Part shown: positions 18,195 through 25,571 of the stretch, piece by piece
Position numbering within the stretch: position 1 is the stretch's first letter
Layout: every line of letters starts with the position of its first letter
Assembly: GCF_017940815.1 (NCBI RefSeq)
Contig: NZ_JAGAXX010000077.1
Coordinates: 1-49,214 of the forward strand
Origin: Methanobrevibacter sp.
Lineage (GTDB): Archaea; Methanobacteriota; Methanobacteria; Methanobacteriales; Methanobacteriaceae
DNA length: 49,214 nucleotides
Direction of reading: 5' to 3'
Notes under the pieces: model-generated
Told to the model about the DNA's origin: nothing
What the model saw: only the letters and a program-made list of their open reading frames with translations
Database searches by the model: none
Made by a program: the position numbers and the translations under genes

Positions 18195-19132
18195 TGATTA
18201 CAAAAGGAAATGATACCAAAGTTCAAAACGAGGTAATAGCTCAAACCATTACTGATGAAACTGCAAAAAGATTAAAGTTAGCCAGATTGTTTCCTAAACA
18301 AGAAATCAAAGAAAACTCCGATTACTACACCTACTTCAGGCAGAACATCAATCTCGATGAAGCTATCAAAAAAGGTTTATTAGGCGAAGCCAAAGACATT
18401 GCGCCGGGTGCAAGCTTACAAGAGCTTAACATCAGAAAACCTGTAACCGACACAATTTCCATTGATACTGTCGGTGGTGTGCTTAACGTTAACAAGGACA
18501 TCTTTGATTCAGACATTGTTTCATTTGAGGACTTGTTAGGTGATGTAGCTACCGTTATTGCAAACCGTATTGAATACAACATTTACGATACTTTAATATC
18601 TTCACCAAACGTTCCAGAATACAACACTACCCAAACTGAAGATACAATGGAATCATATGGCCAGTTCATCATCAAGGCACAGGAAGCTTTCAAAGGTAAT
18701 GCTGGGGCAGGTGCTGATTTAACCATCATGGCCGAATCATACAAAACATTAAGCTATGTAAAACAATTGGCTTACTCATCCAACAAACTGGTCCAACCTG
18801 TAGAAGACATTAAGGAATACTATGGCATTGACAACATTGATCTTTTGGGAACAACCCAAGCTGACGGAGGATCATTAGTTGGAGATAAACAATACATTGG
18901 TTTTGATCTTCGTAACGCTCCATTGACAGTATTGTATTCCAAATCTTCAGGAACAACCGTTGCACCAATTACCAGTGATGAAAACATAGCAGACTTCTAC
19001 CCAATCATTGAAATCATGCGTAAAGACATCTATGATGAGTTACCTCAATATACCAAATTGTTCATCCAAAGTAAAGTCGGAATATTATTAAACAAACCTG
19101 GTCTTGCCTTGAAGGGTACCTGCAGACCATAA
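18194..19132 (+). CDS. Major capsid protein 1 (HK97-type, putative)
   Basis: This 312-residue protein has the hallmarks of an HK97/P22-type coat protein: a charged helical N-terminus, a central strand region SIDTVGGVLNVNKDIFDSDI followed by the long spine-helix stretch FEDLLGDVATVIANRIEYNI, and a C-terminal region ending in LFIQSKVGILLNKPG. It begins by overlapping the decoration gene and is followed 13 bases later by a paralogue. Identity to the paralogue is over half by eye, including LGEAKDIAPGA and ISIDT(V/I)GGVLNV. No separate protease or scaffold gene is visible nearby. Confidence 0.8.
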   Translation: MITKGNDTKVQNEVIAQTITDETAKRLKLARLFPKQEIKENSDYYTYFRQNINLDEAIKKGLLGEAKDIAPGASLQELNIRKPVTDTISIDTVGGVLNVNKDIFDSDIVSFEDLLGDVATVIANRIEYNIYDTLISSPNVPEYNTTQTEDTMESYGQFIIKAQEAFKGNAGAGADLTIMAESYKTLSYVKQLAYSSNKLVQPVEDIKEYYGIDNIDLLGTTQADGGSLVGDKQYIGFDLRNAPLTVLYSKSSGTTVAPITSDENIADFYPIIEIMRKDIYDELPQYTKLFIQSKVGILLNKPGLALKGTCRP

Positions 19133-19145
19133 GGAGGTGAAAGAA

Positions 19146-20072
19146 ATGCTAACCAAAGGAAATGATGCTAAAGTACAAAATGAAGTGATGGCGCAGATTG
19201 TAGCTGACACTTCTGCAAAGTGGATGAAATTCACTAGACTATTGCCAAAGCAGGAAATTGAAGAAAACTCCCAATACTACACTTACATGTCACAAAGAGT
19301 CAATATTGAGGAAGCTATTCAGTCTGGTGTTCTTGGTGAGGCAAAAGATATTGCTCCTGGTGCAACCCTTCAGGAACTGAACGTCAGAAAACCAATCAGT
19401 GAGACAATCTCCATTGACACTATCGGTGGAGTGTTAAACGTTTCCGCTCAAATGCTTGATTCCAATTTAATCTCCGTTAATGACATGCTCCAGGATGTGG
19501 GTATTCTTATCGGCCGCAGCATTGAAAAGGCAGCTATTGACATGATTATGAATTCCTCCAAAGTAGCTACCTATGACTTTGAAGCAGGTGACGATACAGG
19601 AATGACCATCCTTAAGGCTCAGGAAAAGTTCAAGGAATCAGCAGGAAGCTTTACCAACCTGAACAGTATGGCCGTCAGCTATAAATCACTGACCACATTA
19701 AAGTCAGATATCTTTTCAAGCAACAGACAGGTCGAACCTGTAGAGTTAATCAAAAGCTATTACGGTGTGGACAACATTGACATCTTAGGAACTGCTGTAT
19801 GTGATGGAGGTTCTGAGATGGGTGACAAGACATACATCGGTATGGACTACATAAATCCTGGAATGAAACTCTTATACTCAAGAACTACCGGAACAACCGT
19901 TGCTCCTTTAGGGCCTGACGGGGAGATGTATGACTTTTATCCATTGATTGAATTCATGCGCAAGGACATTCGTGATGAACTTCCAATGTATACAAAGCTG
20001 TTCATACTTTCAAGCGTTGGTGTTTTAATGAATGCTCCTAACAGAATCATCAAAGGAAACTTCAGAGCATAA
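19146..20072 (+). CDS. Major capsid protein 2 (tandem paralogue)
   Basis: This 308-residue protein is clearly homologous to the protein encoded just upstream over its whole length: same start (MLTKGNDAKVQNEVMAQ), same LGEAKDIAPGATLQELN, same NVSAQMLDSNLISVNDML spine-helix region, and same C-terminal LFILSSVGVLMN. ATG at 19146 has a near-perfect AGGAGGTGA upstream and is preferred over the GTG inside that site. Two tandem coat genes may give a mosaic shell, or one may make special vertices. Hairpins and a terminator follow. Confidence 0.78.
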   Translation: MLTKGNDAKVQNEVMAQIVADTSAKWMKFTRLLPKQEIEENSQYYTYMSQRVNIEEAIQSGVLGEAKDIAPGATLQELNVRKPISETISIDTIGGVLNVSAQMLDSNLISVNDMLQDVGILIGRSIEKAAIDMIMNSSKVATYDFEAGDDTGMTILKAQEKFKESAGSFTNLNSMAVSYKSLTTLKSDIFSSNRQVEPVELIKSYYGVDNIDILGTAVCDGGSEMGDKTYIGMDYINPGMKLLYSRTTGTTVAPLGPDGEMYDFYPLIEFMRKDIRDELPMYTKLFILSSVGVLMNAPNRIIKGNFRA

Positions 20073-20133
20073 AACCATAATTAAAATCTCCTGGCCCTTT
20101 CGTGGGAACGTGTAGGGATAAAAGAATAAAAAA

Positions 20134-20187
20134 TCTTAGGTTAGTGAAGTTTTAGTTGCTTTTTCTTCACTACATCTTCTGCTAAGA
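20134..20187 (+). other. Nested hairpins after the capsid genes
   Basis: TAGTGAAG (20142-20149) pairs perfectly with CTTCACTA (20165-20172), and TCTTAG (20134-20139) with CTAAGA (20182-20187), forming a two-layer stem. This could be an mRNA 3'-end stabiliser, a processing site or a small RNA. No open frame explains it. Confidence 0.4.
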
Positions 20188-20208
20188 GTTTAACTCCGAA
20201 TCCATAAA

Positions 20209-20236
20209 ATAGCTGGGTTTTACTCTTCCCAGCTAT
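20209..20236 (+). terminator. Hairpin terminator after the capsid operon
   Basis: ATAGCTGGG (20209-20217) pairs perfectly with CCCAGCTAT (20228-20236) across a ten-base loop, followed by an AT-rich tract (ATATTTT). It separates the capsid operon from the next gene. Confidence 0.6.
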
Positions 20237-20280
20237 ATATTTTAAACAGTAAAATCAATATAATCATGAGGGCAATAACA

Positions 20281-20676
20281 ATGAAACTAATTTTAGATAC
20301 TGAGAATTCACATCCAACAACAATAACCGTTAGAGGAAAAGAAATAACATTATTGTTAATAGAATCCAGTATCCTGATTGACTCATCACAAATAGCTAAG
20401 ATATTTGACAAGAAAGAAAAGACCGTAGCTGGTAAAGTGCAGAAATCCAAACTGGAAAAGTACGAAACAGAAAATATCAAACTGTTAAAGAATTATGGAT
20501 TGATGAATCCTGATGCGGTTAAACCAAGACCATTCTATGATTTAAGACAAATGTTGGAAGGGCCAGCACAATTTTACTTCAAACAGATTGATGATCTTGA
20601 TCTAATCGATGTTATTGTTAGGGTAGCTATTGGCAAGCATAGGGAATGGATCCATAACCGTAACATTGACAAATGA
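20281..20676 (+). CDS. Hypothetical provirus protein, possibly regulatory
   Basis: About 131 residues beginning MKLILDTENSHPTTITVRGK. The first half is a small beta-rich domain. The segment SQIAKIFDKKEKTVAGKVQK has the rhythm of a helix-turn-helix, and the C-terminal part (FYDLRQMLEGPAQFYFKQID) is helical. ATG at 20281 has GAGG nine bases upstream, so it is preferred over ATG at 20266. It lies between the capsid terminator and the lysis gene. No family is recognised; a small DNA-binding regulator is one possibility. Confidence 0.5.
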   Translation: MKLILDTENSHPTTITVRGKEITLLLIESSILIDSSQIAKIFDKKEKTVAGKVQKSKLEKYETENIKLLKNYGLMNPDAVKPRPFYDLRQMLEGPAQFYFKQIDDLDLIDVIVRVAIGKHREWIHNRNIDK

Positions 20677-20837
20677 TTTCATATATATCTCATTTTAAAA
20701 AGCAATTATATTTGCTAAAACCTCACCGTTAATGTTAATGTTGATTCAGTATATTGCATCTGACACACTAACTGTTGATTTTATTGATGATGTCTTTATG
20801 TAAACGATGGTTGTTTCAACACTTGGAAATGACAACA

Positions 20838-20865
20838 TTTTTTATTATATTATTTATATAAAAAA
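20838..20865 (+). promoter_or_regulatory. Late promoter, copy 2 (28-bp motif shared with 1901)
   Basis: This segment is identical over 28 bases to 1901-1928. The downstream bases (ATAATAAA) also agree. It precedes the lysis gene at 20898. Transcription would begin near 20882, leaving a short leader. Confidence 0.6.
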
Positions 20866-20897
20866 TATAATAAATAAGATAATACATATTATATTAT

Positions 20898-21482
20898 ATG
20901 TCAAATGATTATATCAGCTGGACAGGCTTTTGCCAGGCAATGAATTCAATCGCCTACTGGCTTGTCCAAAACCAGAAGAAGTACAGGAAACGTGACCATT
21001 ACCAGATATTAACATTAAAAGGTAACTGTAAAAGTATAGAAAAGAAAGCTAAAAAACTTGGAACAGATAAGCTGGTGGCAATGTATACAATGGCTTTAAT
21101 TAAAGATAATAAATCTTTAGATTTCCTTCCAAACTATGTAACACTAAAGAACGGAACTCAAATCGACAAGGCCGAATATGTTGACATGGCCATAAGAACT
21201 GAAAGCTATATCAGAGCAAACGGAAGACTTCCGGCAATTGTCTATCGCAAGTCAACATTACCTGACTATAACGATTCAACAATGAAGTTATTTATAAAGA
21301 CTTATACTTTCAAAGGTAATAGTATTGATGAGGCACTGGCAGTAATAGCTAAAAAGAAATTATACAGCAAATACTTTGATTCACAAAAAACAGACAAGAA
21401 AACAATAACCGACGCTAAGGATGGTAAAGGTTCCAATTGTGTGGACTGGGGGCAAGTGTATTATAGAAGTGCGACAAGCTAG
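20898..21482 (+). CDS. Pseudomurein endoisopeptidase, 5' exon (PeiW/PeiP-like)
   Basis: This is the first exon of a C71-type endoisopeptidase, the enzyme by which methanobacterial viruses cut the peptide cross-links of pseudomurein at lysis. The region around residues 70-115 contains the pseudomurein-binding repeat pattern (LDFLPNYVTL, then YIRANGRLPAIV). Exon 1 ends after 190 codons plus one base at 21468; the last exon residues, SNCVDWGQVYYR, carry catalytic Cys 181. The unspliced frame reads into the intron and stops four codons later at 21482. Joined to 23773-24011 it gives a 269-residue protein, slightly shorter than PeiW/PeiP. A late promoter lies at 20838. Confidence 0.9.
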   Translation: MSNDYISWTGFCQAMNSIAYWLVQNQKKYRKRDHYQILTLKGNCKSIEKKAKKLGTDKLVAMYTMALIKDNKSLDFLPNYVTLKNGTQIDKAEYVDMAIRTESYIRANGRLPAIVYRKSTLPDYNDSTMKLFIKTYTFKGNSIDEALAVIAKKKLYSKYFDSQKTDKKTITDAKDGKGSNCVDWGQVYYRSATS

Positions 21483-22103
21483 GACCAGTAATTTGTTATA
21501 TGTTTAATTAACATATGTTAGTGCAGTTAATTAACTGATAACGTTGTTGTGCGCGTTATTCTCCCTTGAAACTGCGTCACCGGTAACGGTGGGGTGGGTT
21601 GCATGAAAGGTAAAGCCTAATTGATGTCATAACTTCCAATGGCACAAGGGCGAGAGAAAGATTAGTATTGGTTAACGACCGTGAACTCCTGAAAAAAGCA
21701 TCGTCATAGACAGCAATGGGTAGGAAGTTTCGAAGAGCCATTGTATTACTGGATAAAAGGTCATACATGATTTTCTGTGCATGTATATAGGACACAACCC
21801 TCATACCAGTCGGTGTAATTGGAGAACCTAACCTAATCGTATCTAACAACTGGTTAACTTGGTAAGCCCAGAACTGCCCACTTGATGTGGTAGGGTGACC
21901 GTGAGGAAATCTGATGTTCTTTTCTGGGTAGGGGATGCTAAAGGAAGCAAATGCCCACTTTAATCGAAAGATTATCAGTAAACTGACAAATATAATAACT
22001 GTGTGGGATAGGCTGACTTTTAGCAGGTGTATCTTTTGTTTCATTTAAAACGGAAGATGTCTTGAATGTGAAATAAATATAAAGATTTTATGAGAGTGTG
22101 ATT

Positions 22104-23633
22104 TTGGCAATGAAAACTGGATATAGCGATATATTGCAGTCTGTGGAATCAGACAAAAGAGTACTTGGGAAAGAGTGGAAGTCCATTAACTGGAAATCTC
22201 TTGGGTATGCCATATTTAAGATACAAAAACGGATATTTGAAGCAGAGAAAGCAGGTGACTATAGAAAAGTTAACAGTCTATGTAGACTGTTAGTTAATGA
22301 TAAAAGGAGTTTATTATATGCTATTTATGTAGTAACCAAAAGAAATAAAGGTAAAAGAACTAGTGGTATTGATGGTAAAATCATAAGAACGGATAGCGAA
22401 CGTATGGCTCTATTTTATAAACTTTCAAATTACAAAATTAGCCTACATAATCCTAAGCCTGTTCGTAGGATTTATATTCCTAAAAAGAATGGAAAAACAA
22501 GGCCTTTAGGCATTCCTAGTATTATTGATAGAATATATCAAGAAATATGTAAGTTAGCATTAGAGCCAATGTGGGAAGCTAAGTTTGGAGCGAATAGTTT
22601 TGGTTTTAGACCTCTTCGTGGAACTGGTGATGCTATTGCAAAAATACATGCTCATACAAGAGGTTTAAAGAGATTATATGTCTTTGAAGGAGATTTCAAA
22701 TCTTGCTTTGATACTTTGAGTCATCAACATATATTGGATAAACTAGGTAATTTTCCTCTTAAAAAGTTGATTAAGAAATGGTTGGAAGCAGGATATCTTG
22801 AAAATGATGTATTTTATAGAACCAGAACTGGCACTCCGCAAGGGGGCATTATATCTCCATTATTGGCCAATATTGCGCTTCATGGTATGGAAGAGGCACT
22901 TAATATCAAATATCGGAGAAGAATAAAGAACAATCGTCTTTATTATTCAAATGAATCCAAATATGTTGTTATTAGGTACGCCGATGATTTTGTAGTATTG
23001 TGTAAGACATTGGAGGATGCAGAAGCATTGTATGGCTTGTTAGATGACTATTTGAATGAAAGAGGTTTAACCTTGGCTTCGGATAAAACAAGGATTACAA
23101 ATCTATATGATGGTTTTGACTTTTTGGGATATAATATACGATGCTACAAAGGTAAAGATCGTGATAAGGTGCTTATTAAAGCATCTAATGACAGCATCAA
23201 ATCTTTTATGGACAAGGCCAAAGTTATCATTCGCAATTGCTACCCATGGAATCTTGAAGAGAGTATTACTCGCCTCAACTATTTAATTAATGGGACTGGT
23301 AATTACTGGAAGAGAGGTTCAAATAAGAAATTATTCAGTAAAATGGATAATTATATCTTTAGACTCTGGATGAGACAAATCAAAAGATGGTATCCTAATA
23401 AATCTACTAAATGGAGAGTTAAGAAACATTTTAAAGTATCTGAACATCCCGGTCATAATGATAGATGGACTTTTACTGACCCTAAAACTGGTAGCCAAGT
23501 GGATAAAATGTCATGGATTAGTATCCAATATCATAAATGCATTAAATATCGTGCTTCACCTTATGACGTTGAATATGATGAATACTTCGATAAACGCTTG
23601 TTGAAAACACCTTTCGAATATTTATTTGGTTAA
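22104..23633 (+). CDS. ltrA: Group II intron reverse transcriptase/maturase 2
   Basis: This protein of about 509 residues is homologous throughout to the protein of intron 1. Motifs include IPKKNGKTRPLGIPSIIDRI, GFRPLRGTGDAIAKIHAH, FEGDFKSCFDTLSHQHIL, TPQGGIISPLLANIAL and the catalytic YADD near residue 293. The maturase domain follows. As in copy 1, the chain ends soon after RASPYDVEYDEYFDKR, without the Cys/His HNH endonuclease usual in relatives. By alignment with copy 1 the start is TTG at 22104; GTG at 22098 and ATG at 22110 are in frame. Roughly 30% divergence from copy 1 argues against a recent duplication within this provirus. Confidence 0.9.
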   Translation: MAMKTGYSDILQSVESDKRVLGKEWKSINWKSLGYAIFKIQKRIFEAEKAGDYRKVNSLCRLLVNDKRSLLYAIYVVTKRNKGKRTSGIDGKIIRTDSERMALFYKLSNYKISLHNPKPVRRIYIPKKNGKTRPLGIPSIIDRIYQEICKLALEPMWEAKFGANSFGFRPLRGTGDAIAKIHAHTRGLKRLYVFEGDFKSCFDTLSHQHILDKLGNFPLKKLIKKWLEAGYLENDVFYRTRTGTPQGGIISPLLANIALHGMEEALNIKYRRRIKNNRLYYSNESKYVVIRYADDFVVLCKTLEDAEALYGLLDDYLNERGLTLASDKTRITNLYDGFDFLGYNIRCYKGKDRDKVLIKASNDSIKSFMDKAKVIIRNCYPWNLEESITRLNYLINGTGNYWKRGSNKKLFSKMDNYIFRLWMRQIKRWYPNKSTKWRVKKHFKVSEHPGHNDRWTFTDPKTGSQVDKMSWISIQYHKCIKYRASPYDVEYDEYFDKRLLKTPFEYLFG

Positions 23634-23696
23634 CTCACATATAATAACTCCAGTTATCTATTGAAATAGTCGCTTACTTTCTTATAAAGTATGCTT

Positions 23697-23731
23697 GAGC
23701 CGAATAGTGGTGAAAGCCACACGTTCGGTTC
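23697..23731 (+). ncRNA. Group II intron 2 domain V
   Basis: The hairpin begins GAGCCGAATAGTGG, has a GAAA-type loop and closes with CCACACGTTCGGTTC; the AGC triad is at 23698-23700. It matches domain V of intron 1 in position and ends, with compensating changes in the distal stem. Confidence 0.85.
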
Positions 23732-23772
23732 TTAGGAGAGAAAGAGAGAGTAATCTCTCTGACTTATCCGAC

Positions 23773-24011
23773 TAGCTAAATCATTAGGTTATGAGGTGCA
23801 GTTTGTCCATGTCAGATGCAGGGTCTCAGGAACTGGCCACATTAGGTTAAGGTTGAGGCATAAGAAACATACTAGTGGAAACTGGATTAACCGTGATCCT
23901 GCTGCAGTAGCCGATACAACTTCAGGCAATGTCAGAACAATCTGGTGTGAAGACGGAAATATAATAGCTTATGATCCATCTTGGATTTTTACAGATTTAT
24001 ATTCAAGTTAA
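23773..24011 (+). CDS. Pseudomurein endoisopeptidase, 3' exon
   Basis: After removal of the intron this exon continues the frame from 21468 as IAKSLGYEVQFVHVRCRVSG and onward, ending LYSS and TAA at 24009-24011. It contains the rest of the C71 catalytic set: His 213 in GTGHIRLRL and Asp 232 in NRDPAAVAD. Cys 181 is in exon 1. The downstream segment WCEDGNIIAYDPSW also matches the PeiW/PeiP C-terminus. The exon has no start codon or ribosome binding site of its own at 23773, so it is only useful after splicing; an in-frame GTG at 23796 is too internal to be functional. A strong terminator overlaps the stop. Confidence 0.9.
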
Positions 24012-24035
24012 CAGTCCATGTTAACTCTTTTTTTT
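24006..24035 (+). terminator. Terminator after the endoisopeptidase
   Basis: AGTTAAC (24006-24012) pairs perfectly with GTTAACT (24020-24026) across a seven-base loop, followed by C and eight T. It overlaps the stop codon. Confidence 0.75.
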
Positions 24036-24155
24036 ATTTTATCATTAAATAAATCTTTTTTAAAACCAAATAATAATTGTATGAGTTAAATAATTAACTT
24101 TATATAAATGTAATAATATAATATTATATTAATTATTATATAGGTTGTAATATAT

Positions 24156-24362
24156 ATGGCCAATGTTAATAATACCTCATCCTATATGGATGAAGAAAAA
24201 AAGAAAATTATACAAGAGTCCAATTATACCTATAGAGATGCTCTTGAAGTATCAGCTTTTCTTATTGAAACCGGTAAGTTTGAAAGACACTATAAAGAAA
24301 TGAAAATACATGATTTGAAAAAGGAACTTGCCGAACTGGATGAAAAAGAACAGCAACAATAA
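24156..24362 (+). CDS. Small acidic helical protein, RHH-like (paralogue A)
   Basis: This 68-residue protein has DEEKKKIIQESNYTYRDALE followed by VSAFLIETGKF. It aligns with the small protein at 24503 (ITLKKIVEESTFNHKDAYEL). The shared K-K-I-x-E-S-x-x-x-x-(R/K)-D-A core suggests a ribbon-helix-helix-like or other small helical DNA-binding fold. It has a very AT-rich leader with a TATA-like run and lies upstream of the terminase genes. It could be a late-gene regulator or a packaging-site binder; neither can be shown from sequence. Confidence 0.5.
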   Translation: MANVNNTSSYMDEEKKKIIQESNYTYRDALEVSAFLIETGKFERHYKEMKIHDLKKELAELDEKEQQQ

Positions 24363-24502
24363 AACTTCAAAAAATAAATCTCCAGGATAATGCTCTTAAT
24401 AAAAAAACTTATTTTGTATCGTGTAAGTAATAATTTTATTATTACTTATATATTTTTTTTATAATAAACTTTTATATATATTACATAATAAATATATGTA
24501 TT

Positions 24503-24751
24503 ATGATAACCGAAAAAACCAACATCAGCGCAAGAGTGGATATAACACTCAAAAAAATAGTAGAAGAATCAACCTTCAACCATAAAGATGCATACGAGCT
24601 TGGAGCAAAACTGATAGCTATTGGTGATGCAGAAGAAACCATGGAGATAATTGACAGTGATCCAGTTCTTCAGAAATTAATAAAACAGAATGAATACAAA
24701 ATTATCCAAGCTAAAAAGGAACAGCTTGAAAAGGAATTAAGAGATTTATAG
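24503..24751 (+). CDS. Small RHH-like protein (paralogue B)
   Basis: This 82-residue protein begins MITEKTNISARVDITLKKIV, a beta strand then a helix as in ribbon-helix-helix proteins. It continues with a helix containing HKDAYELGAKLIAIGD and a coiled tail (AKKEQLEKELRDL). Paralogue A at 24156 shares the core. The gene ends 10 bases before the small terminase, with GGAGGT between them, so the two are probably co-transcribed. A DNA-binding or regulatory role is inferred. Confidence 0.55.
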   Translation: MITEKTNISARVDITLKKIVEESTFNHKDAYELGAKLIAIGDAEETMEIIDSDPVLQKLIKQNEYKIIQAKKEQLEKELRDL

Positions 24752-24761
24752 GAGGTAACCT

Positions 24762-25571
24762 ATGGATCGTGTAAATTCTGATGTTCATTATTTTTTAGAG
24801 GAGCACGAACAGGAAATAATCAACTGCTGCAAAAAGGCAATGAGCAACAAGGAGATTATAGAGCTATTAAAAACAAAATATGAACGTGAAGTTTCACTTA
24901 CAACATTCAAGCAGTTCAAGGCAGGATTAAAAATAACCAAAGGAGATTTCCTCGAAACACTTCTGGATGAAATACAAGTAATAAAAACTCAAGGAGCAAC
25001 AGATGAAAGTGTCAGAAGATGGCTGGCAGACGAACACAAATTAGAAGTAAGCAGAGCAACATTTTCAAGATTCAAAAAGAAATACAATTTAACCGATAAC
25101 GATAAAGACCCAAGAGCAAGAGATAAAGACTCCCTAACAAACAGAGCCATCACACAAAAACAAATAACAGACAATAACGTTCACCAAGACAATATCGATT
25201 TGGCTATTGACAATATTCTTCAGCAGCAGGTAACTGATATCAAAACAGGACTTGAGAACCTGGACAAGATTACCAAAAATGCAGTAGCTATTGAAATAGA
25301 CTTTGACAAGCTTGACCAAGAAGTAAGACACCATGCCAATGAAAAAAGCCTTGCCAGATACCTGCTTGACCTAACAGAATTAAAAATAAGATACCTTGAA
25401 TTATCCGTCAGAGCATTTGACGCTAAAAACAAACTGTTCAAAGATGAAATGGACAGACTATTCAAAAACAGAGTGTTAGAACTGGAAGATAAGAAAATAG
25501 AACTTTCACAAAAGGACATGATGGAAGAAATAGAAATCCTTGCAAAACAGATAGATGATAACAATGTATGA
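24762..25571 (+). CDS. Terminase small subunit (putative)
   Basis: This 269-residue protein has two N-terminal helix-turn-helix-like repeats. The first is KKAMSNKEIIELLKTKYERE and VSLTTFKQFK; the second is ATDESVRRWLADEHKLE with VSRATFSRFK. They are followed by a long helical, coiled-coil rich region (from about residue 140). This layout, with its 3' end overlapping the large terminase gene by 17 bases, fits a small terminase that recognises viral DNA and recruits the motor. GGAGGT precedes the ATG. No sequence-level family was recognised, so the call rests on domain layout and gene order. Confidence 0.7.
   Translation: MDRVNSDVHYFLEEHEQEIINCCKKAMSNKEIIELLKTKYEREVSLTTFKQFKAGLKITKGDFLETLLDEIQVIKTQGATDESVRRWLADEHKLEVSRATFSRFKKKYNLTDNDKDPRARDKDSLTNRAITQKQITDNNVHQDNIDLAIDNILQQQVTDIKTGLENLDKITKNAVAIEIDFDKLDQEVRHHANEKSLARYLLDLTELKIRYLELSVRAFDAKNKLFKDEMDRLFKNRVLELEDKKIELSQKDMMEEIEILAKQIDDNNV

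Larger units (their letters stand above)
21469..23772 (+). mobile_element. Group II intron 2 (in the endoisopeptidase gene)
   Basis: The intron begins GTGCGACAAGC at 21469 and ends ...ATCCGAC at 23772, the same ends as intron 1. It contains domains I-III, a maturase gene in domain IV, domain V at 23697-23731, and a domain VI hairpin (GAGAGA with TCTCTC). Removing 2304 bases restores the endoisopeptidase frame exactly (codon A|TA, Ile 191). The loop TTCTGT at 21773-21778 pairs with the last six exon bases ATAGAA (21463-21468), while the homologous loop of intron 1 pairs with its own, different exon. This strongly supports the boundary and splicing competence. Confidence 0.92.

Noticed and set aside
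23796-24011. Independent 71-residue gene starting at GTG 23796
   Set aside because: It is the interior of the 3' exon of the endoisopeptidase. It has no ribosome binding site, and the frame continues upstream to the splice site.
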